This document shows positions 1-10,887 of a DNA stretch of 64,000 nucleotides, piece after piece (position 1 is the stretch's first letter; each line of letters starts with the position of its first letter). The notes below the pieces were generated by a model. That model saw nothing but the letters and a program-made list of their open reading frames with translations. It ran no database searches and was not told the DNA's origin. The DNA is from Schistocerca nitens. Its lineage: Eukaryota > Arthropoda > Insecta > Orthoptera > Acrididae. Made by a program: the position numbers and the translations under genes. The stretch lies in the NCBI RefSeq assembly GCF_023898315.1, contig NC_064616.1, forward strand, positions 644,424,974 to 644,488,973. The letters run 5' to 3'.

Positions 1-860
1 GTGCTAGTTGAGATCCTCTGCGACAACACGGATGCTCCTCTCTCCTGATATCAGGACGGTCTCATGGTGTTCGATTTGTGTTAACGTCATCAACTTTCAA
101 GTCACCTGTAAAAAAGGAACATCAGTCATATCCCGAGAATGAATAAAGTTATGATTAAATGAAAGACACTGCTGTTTTTCTCGTGTGATTCTCCATCTGC
201 TTCATATTGCACATGATCCCTTACCTATCTGAAAAATTACGAGTTAAATCTAATATGGCGGTTCCAAAAAGGGCCGCTTTGTTGGTAACATAGCTTCCCA
301 GATTTTCCCTCTCTCCCATCTCATACTACTTGATTTCAAATTTTTTGTTTGTTCACCTGTTTTTGTTTTAGAAGGGTGGTTCCACAGCTGCAGACCATCC
401 TGTTCTCAGCCTCGTTGAGAGGAAATATGTAATACACAGACAGCAGTTAAAAATAAATAATGTACCGTATTTTGTTAGAATATACCAAATTTTTTGCAAC
501 TATTAATTGTGATTTTTTTAATTTTTCACGAGAGTATTTTGGTGTTTAAACTGTAAGTTATGTGTTGTCGGCTAAGGTATGCATCTCACTCGTGGTATGA
601 GGAGAGCGGTCCCTGCGGATGTTCGTCGTTACAGGTGAGCGAGCAACTGTAGATCGTCTCTCGAAGCAAATGACTCAGGGAGATGCGAGGCGTGTACCTA
701 ACCAACAGATAGCAGAACTATGTCGTTTATGAGTCTGTTGCAGGGGACGCGTTCTAGCAACATATGTGCTCTTATGCTTCATTGGCGATAGCGGGTACAA
801 TTCGCAAAGCAATTTTGACGTTGGATTATCATTATCACGAGCCATTCGACATCCTCTAAA
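1..860. other. Non-coding A/T-rich stretch
   Basis: I see no gene, RNA gene or recognisable transposon in this stretch. Reading frames are short and broken. The right border is the 5' inverted repeat of the Tc1-like element that follows. Confidence 0.5.
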
Positions 861-1208
861 ACACACCCTGACAAAAAAAGTTAAGCACCCGGAAGACATG
901 GTCAGTGTAACATCGTAAACATATACACCAGGCTTGTTTTTGTAACTGATTAAGAGTCGCAATTCTCTGTGGCTCGTAAAAAGGCCACCAGGGCGCATTA
1001 TTGTTGAACGCGTTAAGTTTTGCTACCAGGTTTGGTAGGGTACACAAAGGGTGAGAAAAGCATCAAGTCCTGAGTGATCACTACGAAGGACACAAAGATG
1101 CCGCACACTTGTGTGAGATAGTGTTACCAGAATCAGACAGAATTTCAAAGGGACCTCATTGTGGATCTCCGTTGGGTGATCTAGCCGAATCGTGCAACAG
1201 CCAGATTT

Positions 1209-1908
1209 GTGGTACATCCAGATAAGACAGTGGCCCCAGGTTGGACAGCATGGGAACCTGAGGGCAGGCATACTTGCAGTCAAGGTTCTGATCGATCTTG
1301 TCTGACTACCTCAAAGGAGGATAGCCGTATTGCACACCAGGCAAATAGTAGCTCCTTTCCATCAGTACCTGCCATCCTTGAACAAGTAATCGACTCTCTG
1401 CAACTTTCTGTGACATCCTGCATTATTGGTCGGATACTAGCAGCGGCCGGACAAGGGAATTGCCGTCCAATGTGTAGACTGCCGTTGACACCACAACACA
1501 AACGGCTGCGTCTGGAGTGGTGCCGTTACTGGGAAGCATGGACTTGCTTGGAGTCGCATTGTGTTCAGTAATGAATCGCGGTTCGGCATTATCCTGGATG
1601 AACATTGTCGGCGAGTACGGCGGCGACCTCAGGAGATGTCCCATTCTTCCAGTGTTCTGGAGAGGCACAGAGGTGTTGCTCCTGGCGTCACAGTGTGGGG
1701 AGCCGTCAGATATGACTTCAGATCACAGCTCGTAGTGATCAAGGAAACTCTGACGGCACGACAGTACGTCACAGACGTTCTGCATCCCCCCGTGTTACCT
1801 CTCAAGCCACAGTATTTTGGTGCCATTTTCCAACAGAACAATGCTCGTCCACAGAAGGCACGCGTATCTATGAAATTTCTGTGTGATTTTGAGGTACTCC
1901 CGTGGTAA
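1209..1908 (+). pseudogene. Tc1-like transposase remnant, catalytic Asp residues lost
   Basis: This is the remains of a DD34D/E cut-and-paste transposase of the Tc1 family. The first part (1209-1571) covers the helix-turn-helix region and ends at the RLPLTPQHKRLRLEWCR segment typical of Tc1 proteins. After a frameshift near 1545-1560 the catalytic core continues (1561-1908) with FSNESRFG, GVTVWGAVRYDFRSQLVV and IFQQNNARPQ. The family normally has FSDESR and FQQDNARP. Here both catalytic Asp codons read as Asn (1570-1572 and 1837-1839). The third acidic position falls in a further frame-shifted region near 1910-1960. There is no intact start-to-stop frame. The identification is by motif recognition; the subfamily was not determined. 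Confidence 0.8.
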
Positions 1909-2017
1909 ACATGGTTCCCAAATCTGCCCCTGGTAGAGTGTGTGTTGGACCAGCTTGTGTCCTAGTGCCAGTGTGCAGGATATCAAGAGCCAGTTACAAC
2001 AGTTGTGGGCCAGCTAA

Positions 2018-2363
2018 TTCGAAATGTGGTGCTACAGAACAATGTTGGAGATTAGATGGGTGCATCACATAACTAATGAGAAGGTACTGAATAGAATTGG
2101 GGAGAAGAGAATTTTGTGGTACAACTTGACTAGAAGAAGGGATCGGTTGGTAGTAAATGTTCTGAGGCATCAAGGGATCGCCAATTTAGTATTTGAGGGC
2201 AGCGTGGAGGTAAAAAACGTAGAGGAAGACCAAGAGATGAATATACTAAGCAGATTCAGAAGGATGTAGGTTGCAGTAGGTACTGGAAGAAGCTTGCACA
2301 GGACAGAGTAGCATGGAGAGCTGCATCAAACCAGTCTCTGGACTGAAGACCACAACAACAACA
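2018..2363 (+). mobile_element. 5'-truncated RTE-like LINE 3' fragment nested in Tc1
   Basis: This piece is closely similar to the last ~345 bp of the full LINE at 2942-6233. It starts at the same CGAAATGTGGTGCTAC position (compare 5884) and runs through the C-terminal codons to the same CTGAAGACCACAACAACAAC tail. It keeps part of the reading frame (2024-2269) but then carries indels. It lies inside the Tc1-like element, so it inserted after the Tc1 copy was in place. No convincing target duplication is visible. Severe 5' truncation is the usual outcome of LINE integration. Confidence 0.85.
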
Positions 2364-2577
2364 TGACACCCTTCCCAACCGAATCAGTGCATGCTTCCAG
2401 GCCAGAGGGGGTGCAACGTCGTTAGTAGTAAGTGGGCTCATACTGCCAAGTTCTTTCTTACTTTGGCTCGATTTTATATTCACTGTAGTAACATCACATA
2501 CCCTCTCAGCCTGTCAAGTTTAATTTCGTTTCCTCCTCTCCTTCTGGGTGCTTCACTTTTGTTGTCAGGCAGTGTGT

Positions 2578-2930
2578 ATAAGGCGTCCTACACACTTCTC
2601 CATGTCATCTGTATGCAGCCATGTGTTCGTGCATGTTTTCTAATGTGATCTACCCATCTTCTATTGGCGTCTACTCGTCTTTCCCTATATTTAGGAATTT
2701 AGCAAAGAACTGCCTTGGTCAACCAGCATCTGCTGTCATTTCGCCCAGTTACATGCTTCCCCTACCTCAACTTTACTTTCATCTCAGTCATTACTACACA
2801 TTCCACTCCAGTTTGTTCCTTGATCAATTTGTTTGTTTCTTTGTCTCTCCTACTACATTTAACAAGAGACGCTGAGCTTTTTTCAGTTTTTGTTCGTTTT
2901 TCGCATTAAAATTGGACATTTTACGGTCAT
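2578..2930. other. Pyrimidine-rich non-coding stretch
   Basis: The stretch between the Tc1-like element and the LINE is C/T-rich on the plus strand. I see no gene or repeat that I can name. Confidence 0.4.
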
Positions 2931-2941
2931 AAGTTAAAGTT
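2931..2941 (+). repeat. Target-site duplication, left copy (LINE)
   Basis: AAGTTAAAGTT here is repeated exactly at 6234-6244, on either side of the LINE. This 11-bp duplication marks the 5' end of the element at 2942. Confidence 0.85.
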
Positions 2942-5900
2942 TCTTCCCCAATGAACCATGGACCTTGCCGTTGGTGGGGAGGCTTGCGTGCCTCAGCGAT
3001 ACAGATGGCCGTACCGTAGGTGCAACCACAACGGAGGGGTATCTGTTGAGAGGCCAGACAAACATGTGGTTCCTGAAGAGGGGCAGCAGCCTTTTCAGTA
3101 GTTGCAGGGGCAACAGTCTGGATGATTGACTGATCTGGCCTTGTAACATTAACCAAAACGGCCTTGCTGTGCTGGTACTGCGAACGGCTGAAAGCAAGGG
3201 TAAACTACAGCCGTAATTTTTCCCGAGGACATGCAGCTTTACTGTATGATTAAATGATGATGGCGTCCTCTTGGGTAAAATATTCCGGAGGTAAAATAGC
3301 CCCCCATTCGGATCTCCGGGCGGGGACTACTCAAGAGGACGTCGTTATCAGGAGAAAGAAAACTGGCATTCTACGGATCGGAGCGTGGAATGTCAGATCC
3401 CTTAATCGGGCAGGTAGGTTAGAAAACTTAAAAAGGGAAATGGATAGGTTAAAGTTAGATATAGTGGGAATTAGTGAAGTTCGGTGGCAGGAGGAACAAG
3501 ACTTTTGGTCAGGTGATTACAGGGTTATAAATACAAAATCAAATAGGGGTAATGCAGGAGTAGGTTTAATAATGAATAAAAAAATAGGAGTGCGGGTTAG
3601 CTACTACAAACAGCATAGTGAACGCATTATTGTGGCCAAGATAGACACAAAGCCCATGCCTACTACAGTAGTACAAGTTTATATACCAACTAGCTCTGCA
3701 GATGATGAAGAAATTGATGAAATGTATGACGAGATAAAAGAAATTATTCAGGTAGTGAAGGGAGACGAAAATTTAATAGTCATGGGTGACTGGAATTCAT
3801 CAGTAGGAAAAGGGAGAGAAGGAAACATAGTAGGTGAATATGGATTGGGGGGAAGAAATGAAAGAGGAAGCCGCCTTGTAGAATTTTGCACAGAGCATAA
3901 CTAAATCATAGCTAACACTTGGTTCAAGAATCATGATAGAAGGTTGTATACCTGGAAGAATCCTGGAGATACTAATAGGTATCAGATAGATTATATAATG
4001 GTAAGACAGAGATTTAGGAACCAGGTTTTAAATTGTAAGACATTTCCAGGGGCAGATGTGGATTCTGACCACAATCTATTGGTTATGAACTGCAGATTGA
4101 AACTGAAGAAACTGCAAAAAGGTGGGAATTTAAGGAGATGGGACCTGGATAAACTGAAAGAACCAGAGGTTGTAGAGAGTTTCAGGGAGAGCATAAGGGA
4201 ACAATTGACAGGAATGGGGGAAAGAAATACAGTAGAAGAAGAATGGGTAGCTCTGAGGGATGAAGTAGTGAAGGCAGCAGATGATCAAGTAGGTAAAAAG
4301 ACGAGGGCTAATAGAAATCCTTGGGTAACAGAAGAAATATTGAATTTAATTGATGAAAGGAGAAAATATAAAAATGCAGTAAATGAAGCAGGCAAAAGGG
4401 AATACAAACGTCTCAAAAATGAGATCGACAGAAAGTGCAAAATGGCTAAGCAGGGATGGCTAGAGGACAAATGTAAGGATGTAGAGGCTTGTCTCACTAG
4501 GGGTAAGATAGATACTGCCTACAGGAAAATTAAAGAGACCTTTGGAGAGAAGAGAACCACTTGTATGAATATCAAGAGCTCAGATGGCAACCCAGTTCTA
4601 AGCAAAGAAGGGAAGGCAGAAAGGTGGGAGGAGTATATAGAGGGTTTATACAAGGGCGATGTACTTGAGGACAGTATTATGGAAATGGAAGAGGATGTAG
4701 ATGAAGATGAAATGGGAGATAAGATACTGCGTGAAGAGTTTGACAGAGCACTGAAAGACCTGAGTCGAAAGAAGGCCCCAGGAGTAGACAACATTCCATT
4801 AGAACTACTAATGGCCTTGGGAGAGCCAGTCATGACAAAACTCTACCATCTGGTGAGCAAGATGTATGAGACAGGCGAAATACCCACAGACTTCAAGAAG
4901 AATATAATAATTCCAATACCAAAGAAAGCAGGTGTTGACAGATGTGAAAATTACCGAACTATCAGTTTAATAAGTCACAGCTGCAAAATACTAACGCGAA
5001 TTCTTTACAGACGAATGGAAAAATTGGTAGAAGCGGACCTCGGGGAAGATCAGTTTGGATTCCGTAGAAATGTTGGAACACGTGAGGCAATACTAACCTT
5101 ACGACTTATCTTAGAAGAAAGACTAAGAAAAGGCAAACCTACGTTTCTAGCATTTGTAGACTTAGAGAAAGCTTTTGACAACGTTAACTGGAATACTCTC
5201 TTTCAAATTCTGAAGGTGGCAGGGGTAAAACACAGGGAGCGAAAGGCTATTTACAATTTGTGCAGAAACCAGATGGCAGTTATAAGAGTCGAGGGGCATG
5301 AAAGGGAAGCAGTGTTTGGGAAAGGAGTGAGACAGGGTTGTAGCCTCTCCCCGATGTTATTCAATCTGTATATTGAGCAAGCAGTAAAGGAAACAAAAGA
5401 AAAATTCGGAGTAGGTATTAAAATTCATGGAGAAGAAGTAAAAACTTTGAGGTTCGCCGATGATATTGTAATTCTGTCAGAGACAGCAAAGGACTTGGAA
5501 GAGCAGTTGAACGGAATGGACAGTGTCTTGAAAGGAGGATATAAGATGAACATCAACAAAAGCAAAACGAGGATAATGGAATGTAGTCAAATTAAATCGG
5601 GTGATGCTGAGGGGATTAGATTAGGAAATGAGACACTTAAAGTAGTAAAGGAGTTTTGCTATTTAGGGAGTAAAATAACTGATGATGGTCGAAGTAGAGA
5701 GGATATAAAATGTAGACTGGCAATGGCAAGGAAATCGTTTCTGAAGAAGAGAATTTTGTTAACATCGAGTATAGATTTAAGTGTCAGGAAGTCGTTTCTG
5801 AAAGTATTTGTATGGAGTGTAGCCATGTATGGAAGTGAAACATGGACGATAACCAGTTTGGACAAGAAGAGAATAGAAGCTTTCGAAATGTGGTGCTACA

Positions 5901-6233
5901 GAAGAATGCTGAAGATAAGGTGGGTAGATCACGTAACTAATGAGGAGGTATTGAATAGGATTGGGGAGAAGAGAAGTTTGTGGCACAACTTGACTAGAAG
6001 AAGGGATCGGTTGGTAGGACATGTTTTGAGGCATCAAGGGATCACAAATTTAGCATTGGAGGGCAGCGTGGAGGGTAAAAATCGTAGAGGGAGACCAAGA
6101 GCTCAATACACTAAGCAGATTCAGAAGGATGTAGGTTGCAGTAGGTACTGGGAGATGAAGAAGCTTGCACAGGATAGAGTAGCATGGAGAGCTGCATCAA
6201 ACCAGTCTCAGGACTAAAGACCACAACAACAAC
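2942..6233 (+). mobile_element. Full-length RTE-like non-LTR retrotransposon (LINE)
   Basis: The 3,292-bp element is bounded by an exact 11-bp target duplication. It has a ~310-bp 5' UTR (2942-3253), one long reading frame with endonuclease and reverse transcriptase (3254-6217), and almost no 3' UTR: the stop is followed within 20 bp by a CAA-repeat tail (ACCACAACAACAACA). Lack of poly(A) and a short simple-repeat tail suit RTE-type LINEs, as does the single ORF, but clade assignment by eye is tentative. The frame is broken only by one stop codon (3902-3904), so the copy is fairly young. Two further 3' ends of the family lie at 2018-2363 and, inverted, at 30157-30310. Confidence 0.9.
3254..6217 (+). 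pseudogene. LINE endonuclease-reverse transcriptase ORF with one in-frame stop
   Basis: The frame is 988 codons and is open on both sides of a single TAA at 3902-3904 (codon 217). Residues ~40-280 form an APE-type endonuclease: AWNVRSL (Asn46), GISEVRW (Glu75), MGDWNSSVG (Asp179, Asn181) and DSDHNLLV (Asp272, His273). Residues ~520-800 form the reverse transcriptase, with LSRKKAPGVDNIPLELL, FVDLEKAFDNVNW, GVRQGCSLSPMLFNLY and the catalytic FADD at 5453-5464. The C-terminal part has YGSETWT and a basic segment near GKNRRGRPRAQYTKQIQ. The ATG at 3254 is the first in frame; upstream is UTR. The protein would nick target DNA and copy the element RNA in the nucleus. The stop lies within the endonuclease domain, so this copy should not give full-length protein. 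Confidence 0.9.
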
Positions 6234-6244
6234 AAGTTAAAGTT
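6234..6244 (+). repeat. Target-site duplication, right copy (LINE)
   Basis: AAGTTAAAGTT, identical to 2931-2941. It fixes the 3' border of the LINE directly after its CAA-type tail. Confidence 0.85.
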
Positions 6245-7780
6245 GGTAACACACAAAGATTATAAATTTTCCTTTAGGGACAAGTTGAAAACTTAGTCTT
6301 GAGAACCTAGTTTCGTTCACCAAAGGCACTCAAAGCATTTGGAATCTTCTTGCTTTTTTTGTCGATCCAGATTTTGTCTTTAACTGCCTTAAATACAAAA
6401 ATTCATTATTGTTCATTTATATTACTTTCTTTTCGCTGTGTCGCCTACCTACTATTCTAGTTTTATTGTAGTTGCTGCTGCTCAGTTCACTTTTAAATTT
6501 GCCATATAAAGTGTTGTTGCAGTTTATCTGCACTAGAGGCAAACAGCACGAAGTCATAACCTAAACTAAAGTATCACAGATATTTTATATCAGGACGTAA
6601 TCCTCTTCGTTTTCCAAATTCCATGGTAAAAAAAAAATCTGGTAAAATACTGATCTTTCGAACGATTCCAGTTTGTGCCGCCGAAAGCAGGTGGACTGTG
6701 GTGAATGCGATATTGTTACATCAGCAACATGTTATACAGATTGGTTTAAGACCTGCTAGTGCTGGCAGCGTCGTGTGGTCTTGGTTATTTTTTTGTGGTG
6801 GAGCAAGAGAGACAAGGGGTTAAGTTCATCTTGATGTATTTACAAATGGACCTCTATCTCATTTGGAGACGAATAGGGAAGAATGCTATGGTGGCCTATT
6901 TCATCAAGGGTCTTGACATTTATATGATTTGAATTACGGTAACCACGTTAGAAAAAAGGTCAAGAGCACCACGTGGCAACTTGCACCAAACTCCTTCCGA
7001 ATGAGAACTTTAGCAACTGTGCCACCTCACTCCGTGAATGCTTATCTGGCGCTAAATTTGTCTCCTGATCATAGCAGATGACAGAGTGACAGATTTATGT
7101 ATCGTTCCATTCCTGATAGTTCGTTTTATCTCTCATACATATTCATCCCCTACTCTGGATGGGATGGCATATTGCATCACCATGAAGCAGCCTACCACAC
7201 TGCCGCAATCAACAAACCGCTTTGAAGAACTTCGCCAGAAGTTACTGGTACGTCCCAGAAAGAACATGAAATTAAAGTCACTGTGTAGAACAACTGTGTG
7301 ATTCTATTTAAGCATTTAAAGAAAAATTACTGTATAATTATTAAACAGATTATTATAACAGGAAAGAATGATGGACAGCTGCACCAAAGATGCAATTTTT
7401 AACTAAAATTCTAAAATGTGTTGTATCCATCAACTTATGGCCCACATTTAAATAATTAAGATGATACAAGTGATTTAAAGGACGTAAGGTAGCACGTAAC
7501 ATATCATTACACCCATACTACAAAAAAGAGCGGCAGCATTCAGTGCAATTGTGTCTCTGCCATGTAATTGACGTTATGTTCATGGCTCGCTCAAGTTGCT
7601 CTCGTAAACAAAGTTGGTGCCTAAAGGACGTCAAAATATTTCAATAAATATTAACATCATAAATCGCCAAAAGCAGTGTGTATTTTAGTCTTGTCAAAAG
7701 AAAGAGGAGAGATGTTTACACTATCGCCGACGAAAACAGTTGAAAGGATCAAGATAGTACTTGCATAGATGTTTGATGAG
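6245..7780. other. Non-coding stretch
   Basis: No gene, transposon end or structural RNA is recognisable. Frames are short (up to about 70 codons) and lack family motifs. It forms the distal upstream region of the candidate exon at 8109. Confidence 0.4.
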
Positions 7781-7860
7781 CTCTTTGTCGTGTGTCTATG
7801 AAGTACCGTACATCGGTGTTAATACAGATAGTTCCTGTATACAACACAAATCAAATGCAG

Positions 7861-7996
7861 TTGTCCACAAGCGCGTCGCATTACCAGCAGATCTGATAAT
7901 ACGTATAACGGTGTCATTTCGGACAGTTCGTGGGCACACCACGAATTAAATAGAGTTGTCCATACGCGCGTTGCATCGCCAACAGATGTACTAACA
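7861..7996 (+). promoter_or_regulatory. Imperfect ~41-bp repeat upstream of candidate exon
   Basis: The segment 7861-7901 (starts TTGTCCACAAGCGCGTCGCA) is repeated at 7956-7996 (TTGTCCATACGCGCGTTGCA), with about 31 of 41 positions identical. Spacing is 95 bp. The copies lie about 110-250 bp upstream of the ATG at 8109 and contain CpG-rich cores in otherwise A/T-rich DNA. They could be paired cis-elements of a promoter or the remains of a small tandem duplication. No TATA box or initiator can be assigned with confidence. Confidence 0.3.
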
Positions 7997-8108
7997 GTTT
8001 TCTTCCCGTAAACCGAGTGCTGCAGTTGATATTGTGCGTGCGCAGTTGGCAGACGTGATCCCCTTAGATTCTCAGCTGTTCGCATGCTGACATCTAAGCC
8101 GTATCAAC

Positions 8109-8317
8109 ATGGCTACTCTCGGACGATTGAGTAGACGATTTCAACAAATATCTATAAAATTTTCAGGTGTTACTAAATCGTATAGTACTATCAACCGGCC
8201 GGGAAAATTTAATATACTTGCGGGAACGATAGCATGTGCAGTAGGAGGCGGATTAGTGCTTTACGTGGCGCACAGACTTGGAAAGATCAGTGCCGTACAT
8301 GCGTTTAAACCCAAAAA
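8109..8317 (+). CDS. Candidate first exon of a mitochondrial membrane protein
   Basis: The ATG sits in a good Kozak context (CAACATGGC). The first ~33 residues contain Arg, Lys and Ser and no acidic residue (MATLGRLSRRFQQ...), as in a mitochondrial presequence. Residues ~36-54 (ILAGTIACAVGGGLVLYVA) form one hydrophobic segment, followed by a basic stretch ending AFKPKK. This layout fits a single-pass inner-membrane protein whose bulk would face the intermembrane space. I do not recognise the family. The frame runs to a stop at 8354, but AAG|GTAGGC at 8317/8318 (phase 0) and GAA|GTGAGT about 20 bp on (phase 1) are plausible splice donors, so this is probably exon 1 of a gene with a long intron. 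It is unlike the surrounding repeats. Confidence 0.5.
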
Positions 8318-8354
8318 GGTAGGCATTAGAAGTGAGTTATTTATAAATCCCTGA

Positions 8355-10670
8355 TACTTTCACTAACGTGCGAGTTGGTTTTCTTTTGCATAAGATGTAT
8401 TTCTTGCATATATCTCACTCGCAGTTTGTGCACGGTTTGTGAGACGTTGATAAGGGGGAGATTATTGGCGCTGACAAAAATATTTTGATTGATGTTACGC
8501 CCATTTTCCATTACATACATGTAAAATGGCAACCTTGCCCTTGCTGTAGCCCCAGCAAATGCAGAACTAACGTACTGAACGTAATAACACCAATCTTTAT
8601 GTAATTATTGCTGAGTTGTAAGCAAATAACTTTTACTGCAGTTCTACAAAGCCGTTAGTACTGTGATAGATGTTTGTTGTTGGCTTTAACAAAGACGCTA
8701 TAGCAAGTTAAATTTTGTGATATATGAGAATAATTGTATGAAGCTAAAGAACATAATTTGTTTTTGTAATTCTAGACTGTATTTGTGATCGTACATTGTA
8801 GCTGAAAAATAACCTCGGAACTAATTACCGGTAGCTTGACGTAAACATTGTATAACTTTCGTTTCATAATAAAGTACTTGTTTCCTTTTAGTGTAATAGA
8901 GAATATGAACTGTTGAAAACGATATTTTACTAGCTACTCTATAGTGATCAGCTGTTATGCAGAATTTTTCGTAGTGTGGGTTGTGGAAATTATGGCTCCC
9001 CAATTCTTATTCTGAAAGATACGATGTAGAAACGCTTAAATGGTGTTCTTAAACTGGGAGTTTTGTCTTAACGCTGTAGTCAGCGCAAAGTGGACGTCAA
9101 AGAGTGTGTTTACATAGCCCTGCGGTTTTAGGTCATATGCTGCTTAATATTTTATTTCAAAAAGCGTAAGAATTAATATAATTAAAAGTGATGTGTATCA
9201 CAAAACTCGACTCAGGTTTTGGATCATGCTGTCATTAATTTTATTGGCGGTGGAACTATGTGGTAGGCAGGTAGTATTTCATTTGGAGAGACCCCTATTT
9301 GTTCATTTTTTTATAAAAACAAATACTAATTCTGGTTTGAGTATTATACATAACATATCTTGAATGGCTGCGACAATGCTTGCTTGTTCAGATATTTGAC
9401 ATTCAGGCATATGTGGGCTACTGACCAGTGTGTCCTTTCCAGATTCATCCTTATCAAAATAGCTGTAAATAATGTAAGTGTATACTTCATTGTTTTCTGT
9501 ACTTTTACTCGTTTATCGGATCACTGCTCAATTGTAACAACTAGCAATTTCAGTGTCCAGGTATCGTACATGCATCGAATTTTAACCAAATAAGATGAAT
9601 GTATAGGTACTTGCACCACGGGTATTGTGTAAGTGGTCAACCATTCAACTGAATAGATTTGGAAATCCTAAAGACCATTCCCAAGATCCCTTCTGAAATG
9701 ACAAGCAAATGCCAACTGTGTATGACCCAGTAATTTGTAGTCAAAAATATGAAGAAAAGTCATTCAGCTTTGAAAATCTGGTGGAAAAAGACTGGTACAA
9801 CCAGATATCTGCTGTGTAGTGGCTTTTAATCATTGCATCAAAAGAAGGAAAAGTTTGAGATTGTCTGAAAAAAAAAAAAGTGCAGCTGTTACTAACTAGA
9901 CTGTATTTTGGGAAACTATCAGCTTGTGCAAGAAATTTACAAATGGATTATTTGAATATAACACATAACTAATGAAACTTTAGAGAGAAATAAGCTTAAA
10001 ATAGCAGTTCTATAATTTTCAACATCCATTAGTATTGCCTGTGAAAAAAATTATAAAATATGCACATTTTGTTATACTTTCAACAATAGTTGCACAAAAA
10101 ATAACTACAAATACTGTTTTATAAATTTTATTGGTTACATTAATTACAGTGCAAAATGCATGCCTTCTGTTACCTTCCATAATACACGTGGCTTTACTTC
10201 CTATAAAGTATAATTTACTGGTATATGATGATCACTTTAAAATGGATACACGATATACACACATTGATACTGAAACTGCTTATTATGAACACTAGATTAC
10301 ATTGATATAAATCAATGAAATAAAATCTTTGCATTAGGAGGAAATGTGTTAAAAATAGAGTATACCTCTGTACGATTACACTGTATGATCTGAGTGAGTC
10401 AAAGAATTCTTAGTAATGCAGAGAAAGGGACTTGAAAGTAGACATACCATCAAAGTACTGTGCACTACTTTAGTGCACATAAGTTTCCCATGGAAGATGT
10501 TTAAAAGGGGATTGTGAATTGGATCATGCTTAGAAAAAGTAGTCTGTAAAAATGAAATTATTGAATTGGAAACTTTTTGGTAACTGGATTGTTATATTTA
10601 TAGCGAAATAGGTGATTGGATAATAATGTGGGTTTACTGCCAATGAACACACACTATTGCTCATATGGAT
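8355..10670. other. A/T-rich non-coding stretch, probably intronic
   Basis: No gene or named repeat is seen. If 8109-8317 is a first exon, this is the start of its first intron. Poly(A) runs occur near 9869 but are not linked to any recognised element. Confidence 0.4.
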
Positions 10671-10674
10671 TCAA

Positions 10675-10887
10675 ATACGTGTCCAGCCATCCAGATTTAG
10701 GATTTCCACAATTTTCCTAAATTGCCCCAAGCAAGTGCCGGGATGATTCCTTTGATAGGGTATGGCCAATTTCCTTTCCCATCCTAAGGAAACAATCTGA
10801 GTGTGTGCTTGTTCTAATGACCTTGTTGTTGATATGTTAAACCCACCCACCCACCCACCCACCCACCCACCCACCCACCCTCCCTCC
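10675..10887 (+). mobile_element. tRNA-related SINE (type B), 5'-truncated, CCCA tail
   Basis: The body (CCATCCAGATTTAGGATTTC ... GCAAGTGCCGGGATGATTCC ... TAATGACCTTGTTG) matches the 3' part of a common insect SINE whose full copies begin with a tRNA-like head. The head is missing here. The copy runs into a CCCA tetranucleotide array (10841-10880). Related copies are at 30921-31040 and 50788-51021. The family link is from memory of orthopteran repeats and from the similarity between the three copies. Confidence 0.65.
10841..10880 (+). repeat. (CCCA)n microsatellite
   Basis: Ten uninterrupted tetranucleotide units directly follow the SINE 3' end, then TCCCTCC. It probably expanded from the SINE tail. 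Confidence 0.9.

Larger units (their letters stand above)
861..2577 (+). mobile_element. Tc1-like DNA transposon, decayed, split by LINE fragment
   Basis: The ends are inverted repeats of about 35 bp: 861-895 (ACACACCCTGACAAAAAAAG onward) and 2541-2577, whose reverse complement also runs into a GTGAAGCACCCAGAAG-type inner part. Between them lies a Tc1-family transposase remnant (about 1209-1908) in the same orientation. The ORF is frameshifted near 1545-1560. A LINE 3' fragment (2018-2363) sits between the transposase region and the 3' inverted repeat, so the net Tc1 unit is about 1.37 kb. A TA lies at 2578-2579 but the left TA is not cleanly placed, so the outer borders are good to a few bases only. 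It is very probably immobile by itself. Confidence 0.85.

Noticed and set aside
4285-4833. Minus-strand frames within the LINE
   Set aside because: They are antisense shadows of the endonuclease-RT frame, rich in Leu, Ser and Phe.
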